64,000 bases of DNA from Naematelia aurantialba. Its lineage: Eukaryota; Basidiomycota; Tremellomycetes; Tremellales; Naemateliaceae. Below the pieces are notes generated by a model. That model did no database searches, was not told where the DNA came from, and saw nothing but the letters and a program-made list of their open reading frames with translations. The translations under genes were made by a program, and so were the position numbers. Every line of letters begins with the position of its first letter. Position 1 is the first letter of the stretch. The stretch is from the NCBI GenBank assembly GCA_021527695.1, contig JAKFAO010000007.1, positions 124,001 to 188,000 on the forward strand, written 5' to 3'. Below, piece after piece: positions 24,403 through 36,737 of the stretch.

Positions 24403-27400
24403 CTACTTTTCAGGCTGTATGCCAAACCGCGCGTACAGGGGGTCATTCGGATCCGTATCGGGATGCAAGTGGACTTTCCCTGCAAACAGTTCCACTGTCG
24501 ATCTCGACGGATCCTGCGACGCGGGATTCGCCAGCCCCAGCGCATTGTCCGCCGGCGACACCCAGTGCGCTCCGGCGCCAACCGTCCCCGCTACGAGGGT
24601 GGGCACCATGGCCAGCAGCGACGGCAGCTGGATGTCCGCGTCCCTCAGCTGCGCCGACCGGCTCTTCGCGACGATGGACGAGGCGCGTAGTCGGCCGCCC
24701 CGGATATTAGCGTACGTGTGGAGATTGTCCTTGACCTTGCTGAGTGCCGGGTTGTAGTCGTACCTCTCCTCTCCCGAAGCCGGCGCAACGGTCGGCAACT
24801 TGTTGGGGTCGGGATACAGCTTTGCCCGGATGAGGAACCGCTCCACCGGGTCCGTGGGCATGAGTCGAACAAGTGCGCCAATGGGGAGGGAGAGGGCACC
24901 GACGATAAGTGAGATGCCCCAGTCGCGACCCCCAATCCGCGTGACCGAAAAGGCAGCACCACCGACCTCGACAATGAGAATCTGACCGCCGACCACTTGT
25001 CCCATCAGCTCGATCCATCATGAACCCCCGAGGCATGCTAAACGCACTGATCAGGAAGATGACCATAAAGTAGTAGTTCTTGAGCGATCCTTCCAAGACG
25101 TTGAAGTGCCTGTCCAGACGACGGCAGTTGAGCTGGTTGACTGATGGCCGTCAGTTTATGTGCGGCAGGATTCGACACGTTGCGAGGCTCTGTGTGTTCG
25201 CACGAGCGCGCGCGTGTATGCGCGTCTCGGCTTGTGTGTGTGGAGGACGGAGAGAAAGCCAGAGGGAGCGAGACGCAGACTCACAGATCTGGCAAAACAC
25301 AAAACAGTTGAACACCAACGTGTTGAGCTCTGTATCATACGTCCCACTCTCATTCAGAATACTCCTTCCGCAAAAGTGGAGGATCAGACAGACTGCGATC
25401 TGGTAGAGCGCCTGTACGAGAATCATCTTGAGCATCTCGACGCTGACGAGTGGCGCATACAGGCGGTCCGGTTTCCGCTGGAGGCTCTTGGGGCTCGCCG
25501 GATCGGTCGCGAGGGCGAGCGCGGCAAAGGTGTCCATGATCAGGTTGACCCACAGCAGCTGCACGGCCGTAAGCACCGACGTTTCGTCGGACGACGACAC
25601 GGCGGAAACGACGGTGATGACCACGGCGGTGATGTTGACGGATAGCTGGAACTGCAGAAACTTCTTGACAGAGTCGTTGACGCATCGACCCCACATGATC
25701 GCCAGGACGATGTTGGGGAACGCATCGTCCATGATGATGATATCTGACGCCTCCTTGGCGACCTCGGTCCCGGCGATCCCCATCGAGAAGCCGACGTTGG
25801 CAAGTTTCAGCGCTGGACCGTCGTTCGTACCGTCCCCAGTGACGCCGACGACCTCGCCCATCGACTTGAGAGTCATGACTAACAAGCGCTTGTCTTCAGG
25901 CGACGACCGGGCGAGAATCTGCAGGCGCGGCACGATCTCCAGACGCTCCGTTTCAGACAGTCGGCGGAACACTGGACCTTCCATGATCAGGCCGCCAGGC
26001 GTAAATATACCGCACTGGTTGGCGATGGACCGGGCAGTGAGCACGTTGTCTCCCGTACACATCTTGACTGCCACGCCGGCCATTTGACAGTCCTTGACGG
26101 CGTCACGCACACCTGGGCGCAATGGGTCCTCGATGCCGGTGATCGCGATGAGGGTCATATCCCTCGCCAAAAGCTGATACGGTACGTCGTCCTTACTTGC
26201 CGCGGGTGCGCCTCGAGGTGGCCACGACGTAAAGTCGCGATAACATAGTGCGATGGTTCGGAGCGACTGGTTGGCGTAGAAGATGATTGTCTTTGCGATA
26301 TTGTCCTGGCTGAGCTCGTCAAATGGCTTGACGTCGATGCCCGTCGCGGGCCCGGCGGAGGCAGGAGCCACCTCGACAAAGGTTGTGCAGTTCTTGGTGA
26401 GGATTTCGGACGCGCCCTTGAGGTAGAGGCGGTAGCGTTCGCCTTGCTTGACGACAACACCCATGGCCTTGAGTTCCGAGCTGAACGGGATCATCTGGAC
26501 AATCTCTGCTTGTTCGCGCGTCTTCCTGTAATCTGCCCACTGGAGCTCCTTGGCGAATCGCAGCAATGCCGTTTCTGTCTTTGATCCCACAAACTCGAGC
26601 GAGCCGTCCTCGAGCTTGTCTTCAAAAGCAGTCGAGTTGATGCAAATGGCCTCGTTGAACAACGTCTGCAACTCGGGTGATAGCACTTCATTGATCTCCT
26701 CCATATCGAGCGAAAAGTCGTTGCGAGGAGCTGTGTCATCGGCATTGGACCGCGCGCCATTCTCGGACAACAAGCGAACAAATTTGCCGCGGACGCCTAA
26801 TGAACCCGCCACGACCGACATGACATTCTGCGTCAGTGTGCCTGAGACGATCACGGTCAGCGTCATCGTCAGACATCTTTCCCATTTTCCAGGACTGACC
26901 AGTTTTATCGGTGCACACGACCGTGGCATTTGCCATCGTCTCGCAAGACGCCAGCACACGCACGAGGAGATTCTGCCGTGTCATGCGCTTGGTGGCGAAC
27001 GCCAAGGCGAGCGTAACAGCCAGTGGCAGTCCTTCGGGAACAGCGACGACGACCAAGGTGACCGAGATGATGAGGATCTGGATGAACGATTGGGCCTTGT
27101 CGTTGGCGCTGCGGTCGGGGTCTTGCTTGAGCTGTACGAAGAAGCGGATCATCAGGGCACAGAAGAGGACCAGACCGGATCCAGCACCGGCTTTGGCAAT
27201 GAGTTCAGCAAGATTGTTGAGTTTGAGCTGCAGAGGTGTCTCCTCGGCATCTCCGCGCATTGCTGTGATGCGTCAGCAAGGCGGGAGGGAATGGCGCAGC
27301 ATCCACATACCCATCATGATGCGACCGTTGAAGGAGTTGGTTCCCGCCGAAATGACGACATACTCGCCCACGCCTTCGAGCACCTTGGCGCCCGAGACCA

Positions 27401-28870
27401 TGAAACAGTCCCTCTTGGCTTTTGCGCCAGGTTGAGCCGTATCTCTCTCCTCGATACAATCCGCATACGGGAACTTGCGGATCGCATCTGACTCTCCTGT
27501 GGCACCCGATTCGTCGCATCTGACACTATGCCCGCGCAGGAAGATCCCGTCCACAGGCAGGATCTCTCCGGGCTCGAGGATGGCCACGTCGCCCACGACG
27601 AGATCTCGAGCATTGATGACCATCTCGTTACCGCCGCGGATGACTTTGACCGTACGGTCCTCGCGCTTCTCGTTGAGTTTCTTGAACTGGCGTTCCTTCT
27701 GCCAGTCGTTGATGGAGCCAACGAGGACGACGATGATAATGGCGACAATGATGGCGACGCCCTCTACCCAATCCACCTTGGGTTGCGCGCAGCCTTGCGG
27801 ACACTCGTCGCTGTAGGTGAGAGGTTCGCTGACGCCGAGATCTTGATACAGGCCGAGAGCGAGTGAGACGACTGCAGCGACGGTAAGGATAATCTGCGCC
27901 ATGTCAGCGCGACGGACGCCGAGCCAGCGGGAGCACTCACCAACACTTTGTCCTTGAATGCCATCCACATGAGCAGCCAGATGGACTTTGACCGCCGTTC
28001 TGGCAGATCGTTCCTCCCGTAGACTCTGCGACGCTCTTCAAGAGAGGCAATCCATTGTGCACCACTTCGTCCCGCTTCCGACGATGATCGCGGCGCGCCG
28101 CCATGCCCCTCTGTCTCGGGCGACAGGCCTCTTACACCGTCCACGCCCAGTCCTTCCAAGAGTCCGTCGATGCCTCCAATTTTCTCGAGATCCTCCAGGC
28201 TTTTCGGATCCACGAGCATGGCGAGCCTTGACGGCTTCTCTTTAAACGGCGTGGGATCCGTGTGATCATTGTCCGGATCCAGTGCAGCTTTGGGCATCTT
28301 TGCCTCGGCGGTCGCCTTCTTGTCCTCCTCCTTGGCCTGCTTTTTCGCCTCCTTCTTCTCCTTCCTGCTCATCTTGCTGTAATCAGGCTCCACCACCCCT
28401 TTGTTTGTCGTCTCCTCGCCGACTTCGGTTGACCATGTCCCAATCGACCATCCGCGGTGATGCCGTGATGGCGCGCCGGTCCCCTCTTCCCCTACGATCT
28501 GCAGCGTGTCTCGTCCTGATTCCGCCGTGGGCTGGTTATCACGCAGCGCGAGAGAGGTGGGTGGGTTTGGCGTCGAGGGAGTGGGGAGATCGTCAAAATG
28601 CACTGAGGACGAGTTGGTGAGTGTAGGTGAGGGTGGGAGTCCGGTGGAGAAGGACGGAGCTGGGCTATGCGACGAGCCGCTGACGGTGAGGTGCGAGGAC
28701 GGCGTGAGATGAGACGTGTCGTATTCGTTCCGATGGCGTGGTGGGGTAAGAGCCGGACCAAGCGGTGAGATTGACTCTGACGTGCCCGCCTCGCTGCTGG
28801 GCTCGTTGATCGTCGGCTGTGTCGGTCGTGCGTCGAGGTCGGTGGTGATAATCAGTGGAGGAACGGGCAT
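24403..28870 (-). CDS. PMC1: PMC-type P2B Ca2+-transporting ATPase (vacuolar)
   Basis: P-type pump that drives Ca2+ into the vacuole at the cost of ATP. The start ATG is at 28868-28870, with a disordered Ser/Thr/Pro-rich cytosolic leader of about 270 residues. Then come the N-terminal signature YGRNDLPER, TM1-2, the A-domain motif CDESGATGESD (about 27515), TM4 PEGLPLAVTLALAFA (about 27030), phosphorylation site TDKTGTLTQN split by an intron inside the Gly codon (about 26905), the ATP-binding MIPFSSELKAMGV and KGASEIL, and hinge VTGDGTNDGPALK (about 25825). TM5-10 include LLWVNLIMDTFAALALATD. The C-terminal tail after TM10 is about 130 residues, ending LYARFGIQPEK at 24403. A separate calmodulin-binding helix was not identified. 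Exons are unusually long here compared with neighbours. Confidence 0.95.
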
Positions 28871-30238
28871 CGTGATCGAGGCGAATCGCCTTGCACGCCT
28901 GGACAGAGGGGCAGAGAGGGGAGAGGGAGGTGGGGCGGTGGACGGTGTGGCGAGCGACAGACAGGTGGCTGACTTTTTGACGATCGCTCAAGGCGGTGTG
29001 TTGCCGTTGCCCGGATGTGCAATGACGTTCCAAGACCACTCCTGTCGTCTATTGCTCCCTTCCAAGGACGATGCGCGCGCGAGAGAAGCAAGCGATGGCC
29101 GATCGAGGGGTATATCACAGCGCTGGTCACCGTCCCAGTGGCGGCTGACACGGCTTGGCTCTAACCGTCCATTTGCCCGCACTGAAAATCGCTCAACGCC
29201 GCCAAGTCTTGGCGTCTTGGACTCGAGTAATCTCCACAAGTAGATACGAGGTAGATACGCTCGCTCTCCCTCACAGAGTCTTGGGGTCGCTTGTGGGGTA
29301 TTTCCTGGACTGCGGTCGTCGTTCAGCCCCTCTGCCGTTGGCCTGCGTCGTTGTTGTGGAGGATGGCGGATGCGACGAGACCCAGCGGGAAATAGCGACG
29401 TGCCGCGGCGAGTTTTCTTTTGCGGTAATAACCGTGGTGCACGCGTGCGATGTTTTTTCAAAAGCCCACGTCGCACATTGCAGTCGGGCTCTGGCGATCC
29501 ACTCTACTTTGAAAGGGGGGGAAGGGGGGGGGGCGGAGAACAGCGAATGGAAGAGATGAGAATTGGCAGCTGCTTCATACCGAGACAACGAGGCAACGGA
29601 GCGGCGACCCTCTACTAGAGCCTTGGTTTCATCCCCTCCTATATTCCAGTGTATCCCTTCCACCCATGCATTTCAGCGTCAGTCCTACAGAGGACGACAG
29701 AGCACTAGCAGTCTCTGAGTGTTCACTCCAACAGAAAACAGAGCACTATCAGGTTGTGCTTCATGTAACGAGCTGTCGAGTTCTCCAAGCTGGTGGATAC
29801 CAGAGACTCGACAGCTGAGACTCGACACCTCGGAGCGTCCGTGAGCACCGTGTGCGGCATTTTTCAAACTGGGCGCGTCGATTGGCTCAGGACTCGACCG
29901 CTCTCGGCGCGTCGCATCTCACCTCACATGGTATCGATGGTATCGCAGTCCACTCCATGCGGCGAGGTGTCGCTGATAGCCGATTAAGGGACGCCCGCAG
30001 GCGACTTCGCGGCGGCAAAGCCAGCTTTGTCTTGGCACAGGGCTTGTAAGGGATCTGTGAATATCAGTTAGAATGGGAACACGACCATGGCGATCCAGAA
30101 TGGGCCCCTCGTGTGAGCGCGCACAATTTGCGAGCTATGGCGGTTACAAAGCACCTGCTAGAGCCCCTTTCACCGCAGGCTCATTTGTGCGATATGAAAA
30201 CACGTGCATCGTCATGCTGCCAAACCCCCATCTACCAC
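28871..30238. other. Promoter of the Ca2+ ATPase and 3' flank of RPL9
   Basis: About 1.4 kb with no supported gene. Features seen: G-runs at about 29514-29532 (seven and ten G separated by AA), GGTATCGATGGTATCGCAG at about 29931-29949, and two CT-rich stretches. One weak minus-strand frame (29271-29663) overlaps the G-run and is probably a shadow. Confidence 0.45.
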
Positions 30239-31369
30239 CTACGCATCCTCGACCACGTGATCCCGACTGCTAATGTACACACCGTCCAGGAACTTCCGGA
30301 TGTCCTTGTCCTTGACCCGGGTCTTGTCGGTGATGGAAGCTGCGGACTGGGAGACGTTCTCAATGTCGTTGCCGGAGATGATGAGCTCGTCCTTGACGTC
30401 GGACATTTTCACGGTCACGCCCGGCAGCATTGGGCAGTCTCGCACGTATTTCTCGCCCACTGGTGGCACGAGTTGATGAAGGGGTGTGACGAGCGATGGC
30501 GAAAGAGCAGAGAGAGTATCGTTTCAGTCGGACGGCGGATGGCGAGTATGATGTCGTAGTGGAAATTGGTAGAGAAGACGGCTCAGTCAGCGACACGTCA
30601 GACAAGACGCACGAATACGCACAGAAATTCCTGATTTGAACAGCGGTTCCGTCGTCAGAGGGGATAGCGTTGATGGGGAAATGGGCGTAGACCAGGCGCA
30701 TCTTGTACAAGAAGCCCTGAAGCACTCGTCAGCTTGGCCCTTCCCGTTCTCCCAGACACCAAAGAAAACAAGTAGCAGGTGCCCGGAAAGGACGCCCGAC
30801 TCACCTTGGTAACACCAATGATCATGTTCTCAACCAGAGACTTGACGGTACGCAAGCAAGCGACGTGCTTGCGGGAGCCGTGCCAGACAGTGAAGACGAT
30901 CTTGTTTGCCTTGGCAGACTTGACCTAGGGAGGGTCAGTCAAGTCTGTGCTCAAACGGCAGACACGCAGATCGGCAGATGACACAAGAGCACCATGTCCC
31001 GCCTACGCATTCCAAGCAGAGTCGCCGCTCCGCGCGTGCTCCGCCCACTGTGACAGTTTGGACTGCGTCCCAGCGCCTACGGCCTATAATGACCGCTGAT
31101 TCCACGGCACATCTTCCGCGCAGCGCTCGTCTCGCCGCAAACTGATCACTTTCCTCAAGCCGCCGCCCAGCTTGTCCACACAGACTCGTGCTCTCTGCGC
31201 ACCCTGTCGAACTACAATATCAACTCACAATCTGGATGTCCATCTGGATGTGCCCGACATTCTTCTTCAAGGTTCCTCGAGGACCCTCGACGGTGACCGT
31301 GCGGGCCTTGATGGCAACCTTGACGCCGTCGGGGATGATAAGGGTCTCGATGGAAGAGACGTCCTTCAT
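30239..31369 (-). CDS. RPL9: 60S ribosomal protein L9 (uL6)
   Basis: Large-subunit ribosomal protein near the sarcin-ricin loop and P-stalk base. The ATG at 31367-31369 gives [20 protein letters not shown]. Exon 1 ends at 31229. Exon 2 starts at 30924 with [20 protein letters not shown] and contains [17 protein letters not shown]. Exon 3 gives [17 protein letters not shown], and the last exon [20 protein letters not shown], ending DHVVEDA with the stop at 30239. Total length is about 190 residues, as expected for uL6. The first intron (30925-31228, 304 nt) is far longer than the others. An upstream in-frame extension exists (to about 31483) but lacks family similarity, so the MKDV start is preferred; a leader intron with acceptor CAGTAG just before the ATG is possible. 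Confidence 0.96.
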
Positions 31370-32845
31370 TTTGCCTACTGAGAGGTATACGAAGGGATCG
31401 TAAGAGAAGTGCGTAGATGTCGAGCGGGAAGCAATCCGGACAGAAAGCGTTTGCAAGAGGGGACAAGGTAGTCGGAAGAGCACACACTGGTCAGCTATAC
31501 CGACAGCAGGTGGATAGAAGGTAAGAGCGTACCGAGTGGGTTTTGAGGATTAGAGATCCTTCACTCGACTCTGCCAAAGACCTTTGACACACTGCCCGGC
31601 CAAGCAGCAACGGAAGCAATTGAAGCGGAAAATTGTCCAGCTCCAATAATGTGGCACTTTCGGCGATAATCTTATATCCGATATTTTCGCTCCTTTTGCC
31701 TCGCTGCTGTTCCTGGCCTGCTTGATGCTCGTAACAGCTCGTAACAACAAACACGGCTCTGGCTCGTTGCTCGCTACCGCTACCATTCAGCTGCAGCCCA
31801 CTCCGAGACCTTGCTGCTGTCATCTGGCCGTCACATGCTCTCGGTCTCTGAGACACGAAGAGGAGAGTCGCGTCAGCCACATGCTCGCTCGATCAACTCA
31901 TCAGCATCACCGACAAGGACATCGTCTCCGCTGATCTGATGCCTCTTGATCTCCGCCTGCCTTGCTGCACTGGCAGCCTCTTGCCAAAATATACTAGTAC
32001 TCTGTGGGCAATTTCTGTTGCGAGGCGATCCAAGCGTATGGCGCTGTGCGCGCCCCTTCACCGCCCCATCAGCCCTTCACCACCTCGTCAACCCCGTCTC
32101 GTCTCGATGGCGACGTGTCAGCGGCAGGAGGGATGGCCCTCCTCGTGTCCCTCCCTTGTCCCATGTTGTTCGGAGGCAACGAGGACATCGACAATTGCCC
32201 CCCGTTTTCCACAAGACTCTTAAATAACTGACCCGCTCTCTGATTTGCGACACGCTTGCCTCTTCCAGGCCGTCTGATTTGCTCACCCCCCACCGCGTCT
32301 TGACCATCAAATAGCTTCTCGCATCTTAAGACGCGTCTGTTGGCGGGCGCGAAACTGCTTCTTCGAAACTGCTTCTTGCCAACACCAACTGGAGCGCCTC
32401 CACGACCCCGTCACACTTCCTTTCATCTTCGGCGGTAACCAAGCAACGCTCGTGTAGTCCGTTGAACGGAGCAACAGCCACCGAAGTGAGCACCCCGAAA
32501 AGGCTGGTACGGCACAGCTGCAGAACGCAGTCTTGGACGTCGCCGAGCATTCCGATCGGACCATCACTCCCATCCGGAGTCGTCGGACGGGCGCTGGGCA
32601 CTGGCGCATTGTCACTTTGTGTGATCCTGCGCCGATCCGCCGCCATCTCGCATTATCTCTAGGTCGACGTCCTTTAGCGCGTCCTCGTTCGTGTGGGATC
32701 ACCTCCTCGGTTGTCCAGGTGAGCACGGCTTGATAATCAGCGTTTGCCCGAAAGGACCTTTGCGACACGTTTGACTAGGTCCTGTCGTCCTCGCTCTGTC
32801 ACGCCCCCCTTTTCTGTGGCGACCAGGTCTCGCGGCGTCCTGGAA

Positions 32846-32861
32846 CCCCCCCCCCCCCCCC
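32846..32861 (+). repeat. Poly-C homopolymer
   Basis: A run of about 16 C followed by GGG in the RPL9/GATA intergenic region. Confidence 0.9.
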
Positions 32862-33207
32862 GGGCCGTCCTTGTCTCCCCCAGTACTTTGGATGCTTTGG
32901 GTGCTGTGCTTTGGCGCATGCCCCATGACCGACCTGTTTGAGGGGGCATCTGATGCGGTCAACGGGCATGCAGTGATGGGATTGATGCCGACCCCCGCGC
33001 CCTACCGGCTGATGAACAATTAATAAAAGTTGGGCTGACACTGGTTCTCTCCAAGGGGCACTACGGCGTCTATCGCTTTGGCCTACATCGCTTTTTAGGG
33101 GCAGCGCACCACCCGCTCGAGCTCTGTCTGGACCACCCCCAAAGGCAGTGCCACACGTCTGGGAAGCGAACAGGCGACGAGTGAGTCGAGCGAGTCCTCT
33201 GCCTAGG

Positions 33208-33222
33208 CCCCCCCCCCCCCCC
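33208..33222 (+). repeat. Poly-C homopolymer
   Basis: A run of about 15 C, 350 nt downstream of the first poly-C run and 260 nt upstream of the GATA gene start. Confidence 0.9.
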
Positions 33223-33479
33223 GCGACGGCCGACATTCCCCGGTCACGGTCATCTGTGTGACCAAAGGCATCCTCCTGGTCTCTTCCCTATGCTGGCTAT
33301 TTTGCAAGAGACGATGCAAATGCCTGACGATCGTCCCTTTTTGCCCACGCTGGCCTGGTCATATACCCCTCACACCCATGTTCTCTTCTCTCACCCACAC
33401 GCCCCATCGCAAACACTAATCTGCCGCCTGGCACATGTTAGAGCTCATTTTGCGTCTGTGGTCGTCCCAACGATAGGTA

Positions 33480-35537
33480 ATGGAACCAAGCTCGCTCGAC
33501 GAAAATCTCCCCTTCTTGTCGGAAACCATCACCTCATCCCGCCAGTCTCTGATCACCAATCAATCATCACCTAGATCTTCGGCTTCACCGCTCACTCCTG
33601 TTGACGGCACTGCAAAGTTTCGCTTCGGAATCTTTGACATCATCGACCCAAAGGCATTCGGCGGCGACAGCGACGACGACGACACTGTAGCACCGCACAC
33701 CATGGGCTCGGTAAGAGGAGCACTGCAGCAATCTGCATCGTATACCTACGATGAGCACCATGAGGACGACGGAGGTGTACCTCAAGAGTGAGCTCCGTGG
33801 CTCCTCTTCTCGCCTTCATCTACTCGTGCTCTTGTGCTATGACTGACGGCGATATAGACGCTCCGCGACTCATCCTGGCGACGTCTCTACTCCCGTAACC
33901 GGCTACTGGCCAAACAGCCACCACCTCCCATCGGTCGCACCGCCCACGATGCCGAGTTATCTATACCGTCCGCCGCCATTCTCTGCGCCGGCGCCGAGCG
34001 ACCCCCAAGCATATGCTTACAACCACCCCTCGCCGGCGTACGATAACGGTCATCTCCCCCCTATGCGTGTACCAGCCGAGGACCAGACTTCGGGCGGCTG
34101 GGTATATACTGCCAACTACAATGCCGGACCTCATCCGCACAACGGGTCATTCCCTTCGCACCCGCAGCAGTCGAACTTGTACCATCACCAATTTCCAGCG
34201 ACGTATCACAACGCAATGCCGATGATAACACCGGAATACGTGACGCCGACTTTGTTTCCGTCGTGTTCGAACGAGCGTGGCGGCGGTCGTGACTCGCCCA
34301 AAGTGAAATCTGAGCCCGAGGACTTTTCCCAGGCATCGCCTTTGGCCTCGGACCGCGGAAGCATGTACGAGCACGAAGAGCGCCCGATCGACATCACATA
34401 CACGTCTGACTCGGAGGTAAAGGTAACTGCCGAGGTGAGCTAGCTCATTCAACAGGAGGGATTCGCACACTGGCTGACCGGGTTTCAGCTTAAACGGTGC
34501 TGCTACAACTGTTCCGCGACGTCGCCGCCGAGCTGGCGCAAGAGCATTCTGAACATTGGCAAGATTGTGAGTGGGCAACTTCAGACCCGACGCTGACGTC
34601 GCAGCTATGCAACAGTGAGCCATTCGATTCGCCACCCGCCAGCTACCACGTCTAGCCTGCTCCTTGCCTGCTCCATGCTTACTCCATGCTTGCTCCTACC
34701 TGCCCACGTGCAATTTGAATCTAGCCAACCCCATTCCACGCTTCATTCCTCATCTCCATCCTCGTCCTGACGCTTCGCTGACGGACGGCAGAATGCGGCA
34801 TCTTTGAACGAACGCACCGCCGCCCGCGCCCTCACCAGCCCGACGACCAAAAGCTGCGCAAGTCGACGACGCTGCTCGCGCGCGAGGCTCCGATGCGCCT
34901 ACACGTCATGTCTGACGACAGCGATGGCGATGACGGGCATTCTCCATGTGAGTTCTTACACGTGATCATGCTCCCTCTCCTGCGCCTGCTGCTGCTCCTC
35001 CTGCTCCTGCTCGTGTCCCAGCCAAGTCCTAGCTCCCGCTTCAGCGCCAGATTCAGTGTCTCGTCTCCCTTGTCGTCCGTGTCCCTTGGGGCCGGTGTTG
35101 GTGCAGCACTAACGTGCAAAGCATCGACTGTGCCGTCTCAACTCACTCCGACGACGGGGACTTTCCAACAGTCAGCCCCGCTCCTCACAGCCTCGTCCCT
35201 CGACAGCCGGCGATACCCCTACCCCACGCCGTTGACCGCGATTGGCTCGCACGGCCATGGCCACGGACACGAAGTATCGTCCAGCCCGTATGGATACGCC
35301 TACTCGCTGCAGCAGCAGAGGCGCGCTGCGACGTTTGCAGGTGCCATCGCGGCGCCCGCGGCGTCAAGGGCCCCGGTCAGGGGGACTGGTAGTGGCAGCC
35401 GCAGCGGGGGCCGTAGCGGTAGCGGTGGTGGTGCAGGTGCAAGTGCGGGCGGGAGCGAGGCGGCGGGGAGAACGCCGCTGTTCAGCACGCGGCGGTACAG
35501 CGAGGGCTTTGTGCATGACTCGCAGGGGTCCGAGTGA
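33480..35537 (+). CDS. GATA-type zinc-finger transcription factor
   Basis: Predicted nuclear regulator binding GATA sites. The ATG at 33480 starts a Ser-rich, acidic N-terminus; a Pro/Tyr/His-rich middle follows. The single finger is CYNCSATSPPSWRKS, then ILNIGKI, then LCNKCGIFERTHRRPRP. The second Cys pair is reached through a 10-nt exon (34605-34614, CTATGCAACA) flanked by a 38-nt intron and a longer one ending at about 34791. Spacing between Cys pairs is 19 residues, one or two longer than classical fungal fingers. The ERTHxRPRP tail occurs in a fungal GATA subgroup, as I recall. The C-terminal exon is His/Gly/Ser-rich (GHGHGHGHE; GSGSRSGGRSGSGGG) and ends VHDSQGSE with TGA at 35535. Six or so exons. 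Confidence 0.85.
34605..34614 (+). other. 10-nt microexon completing the GATA finger
   Basis: CTATGCAACA, preceded by GTCGCAG and followed by GTGAGC. It encodes Leu-Cys-Asn and the first base of Lys. Without it the third zinc-binding Cys and the reading frame are both lost. Confidence 0.8.
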
Positions 35538-36331
35538 GCAGTCCTGGACATCGATCTTGACCTCGACCTGCCTTGACCTCGAAACTTCCTCGACGTCGAC
35601 AGGGCCGTCGACTCCGCACTCGAGACGCGGTCCAGCCGTCATCCCCGAAACTGCGTTCTTTCTTTCCCTCTTTGTTTGTTCTGTCATACTTGATACCATA
35701 TCTGCGATATCCACAACGTCTAGCGTCCTACTCTCATCACACGCCACATTTGAGAAACTCATGATCGCACCCCTTGTCGAATTGTCCAGTGCCCATCCCA
35801 ACCACCCGTCAACTTTCACGATCCGTCAACTTCCACCACCCACCCACCACTTCCACCACCCATCACTTCCACTTCCACCACCCATCACTTCCACAGCAAC
35901 CACCCGTCAACGCCGAAAATCCCCCTACCCAAACCCGAAACGCCAATAGAGCCTTCTCGTGTGCCCCTATTCGTGTTCGCTGTCCTTGTCGGTTGTCTTT
36001 AGACTTTAGCGTCAGCTGAGCTCTTCTCTCACCGCCTATACCACTCTTCAGCTGGTCGACCCGACCCCGAGCCGACACCAGCCCCAAACGCAATCGACAC
36101 CAACCCCAAACGCAACCGATACCAACCGATACCAACCACCCCCACCAACCATACCCCAGCCCAACCGCCCAACCGCCCAACCGCCCAACCGCCAAACCGC
36201 GCTCGTCAACTCTCCACGCTCTTGTTCTGTGCCGAGGATGTCTGGATCTTGTCTCACGACCACGATAGAAATGTCAAATATGAATCGCGTGCCTGCTGTG
36301 CTGATGTCTCTTCGTTTGCAGACAGTGGAAC
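35538..36331. other. Intergenic with short tandem repeats
   Basis: Holds CCACCACCCATCACTTCCA repeats (about 35828-35905), CAACCCCAAACGCAACCGACACC-like repeats (about 36080-36135) and CAACCGCCC repeats (about 36160-36195). No gene is seen except the candidate starting at 36332. The acceptor-like TTTGCAG at 36315-36321 would fit a leader intron for that candidate. Confidence 0.5.
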
Positions 36332-36737
36332 ATGGACAACAAACCGCCCAGCGGATCTGCCTCTACTAGAGACGCAGTAGACTGGAAGCACGCTGCCAAC
36401 CTCGCTGCCATTGTCACAGCCGCGGTCGGTGTCGTCGTCAGTGCCATTGCATGTCCACTTTCATTGCAATTTACTTCCTCATTGCAATCTATGTCATTGT
36501 CATTGTACTCTATTGCACGTCAATGCATGTTATTGTATTCTATTGCATGCCAATGCATGCCAATGCATGTTAATGCATGTCAATGAATGTCAATGCAATT
36601 CTATGGCGCGGCCAATGCATTGCCGACGGTACAGGTTCACGGCAGTGCAGGGCAATCTACCAACCCGTCCCAAATCTGCCAGCACCGCGTCAGAAGCGAG
36701 ACGACCGCCGGGCCTTGCCCGCCTTTTCCGCTCGTAG
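36332..36737 (+). CDS. Candidate small single-TM protein, antisense-overlapping the transporter 3' end
   Basis: Speculative. The ATG at 36332 gives MDNKPPSGSASTRD, then WKHAANLAAIVTAAVG and a further hydrophobic stretch, one probable membrane helix. A donor inside the TGT codon at about 36453 could splice out the TCAATGCATG repeats and join at about 36644 to a basic tail ending GLARLFRS with TAG at 36737. An alternative acceptor 4 nt on yields a longer tail ending at 36846. Either form would overlap the terminal exon of the minus-strand transporter. The leader acceptor TTTGCAG just upstream supports transcription on this strand. No homologue is recognised. Confidence 0.3.
36475..36600 (+). 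repeat. Imperfect TCAATGCATG / TATTGCATGT repeat
   Basis: About ten diverged copies of a roughly 10-nt unit (CAATGCATGT, CATTGTATTC), in the presumed intron of the small candidate gene. Confidence 0.8.

Larger units (their letters stand above)
31370..33479. other. Divergent 2.1-kb promoter region, RPL9 / GATA factor
   Basis: No supported gene. Two poly-C runs of about 15-16 nt lie at 32846-32861 and 33208-33222. A duplicated CTGCTTCTTCGAAACTGCTTCTTG occurs at about 32351-32378. Short frames here have no family features. The length suggests a large regulatory region or a long leader for the GATA gene. Confidence 0.45.

Noticed and set aside
30925..31228. snoRNA gene in the RPL9 intron
   Set aside because: No RTGATGA box C paired with a CTGA box D at suitable spacing was seen, and no clear H/ACA layout.
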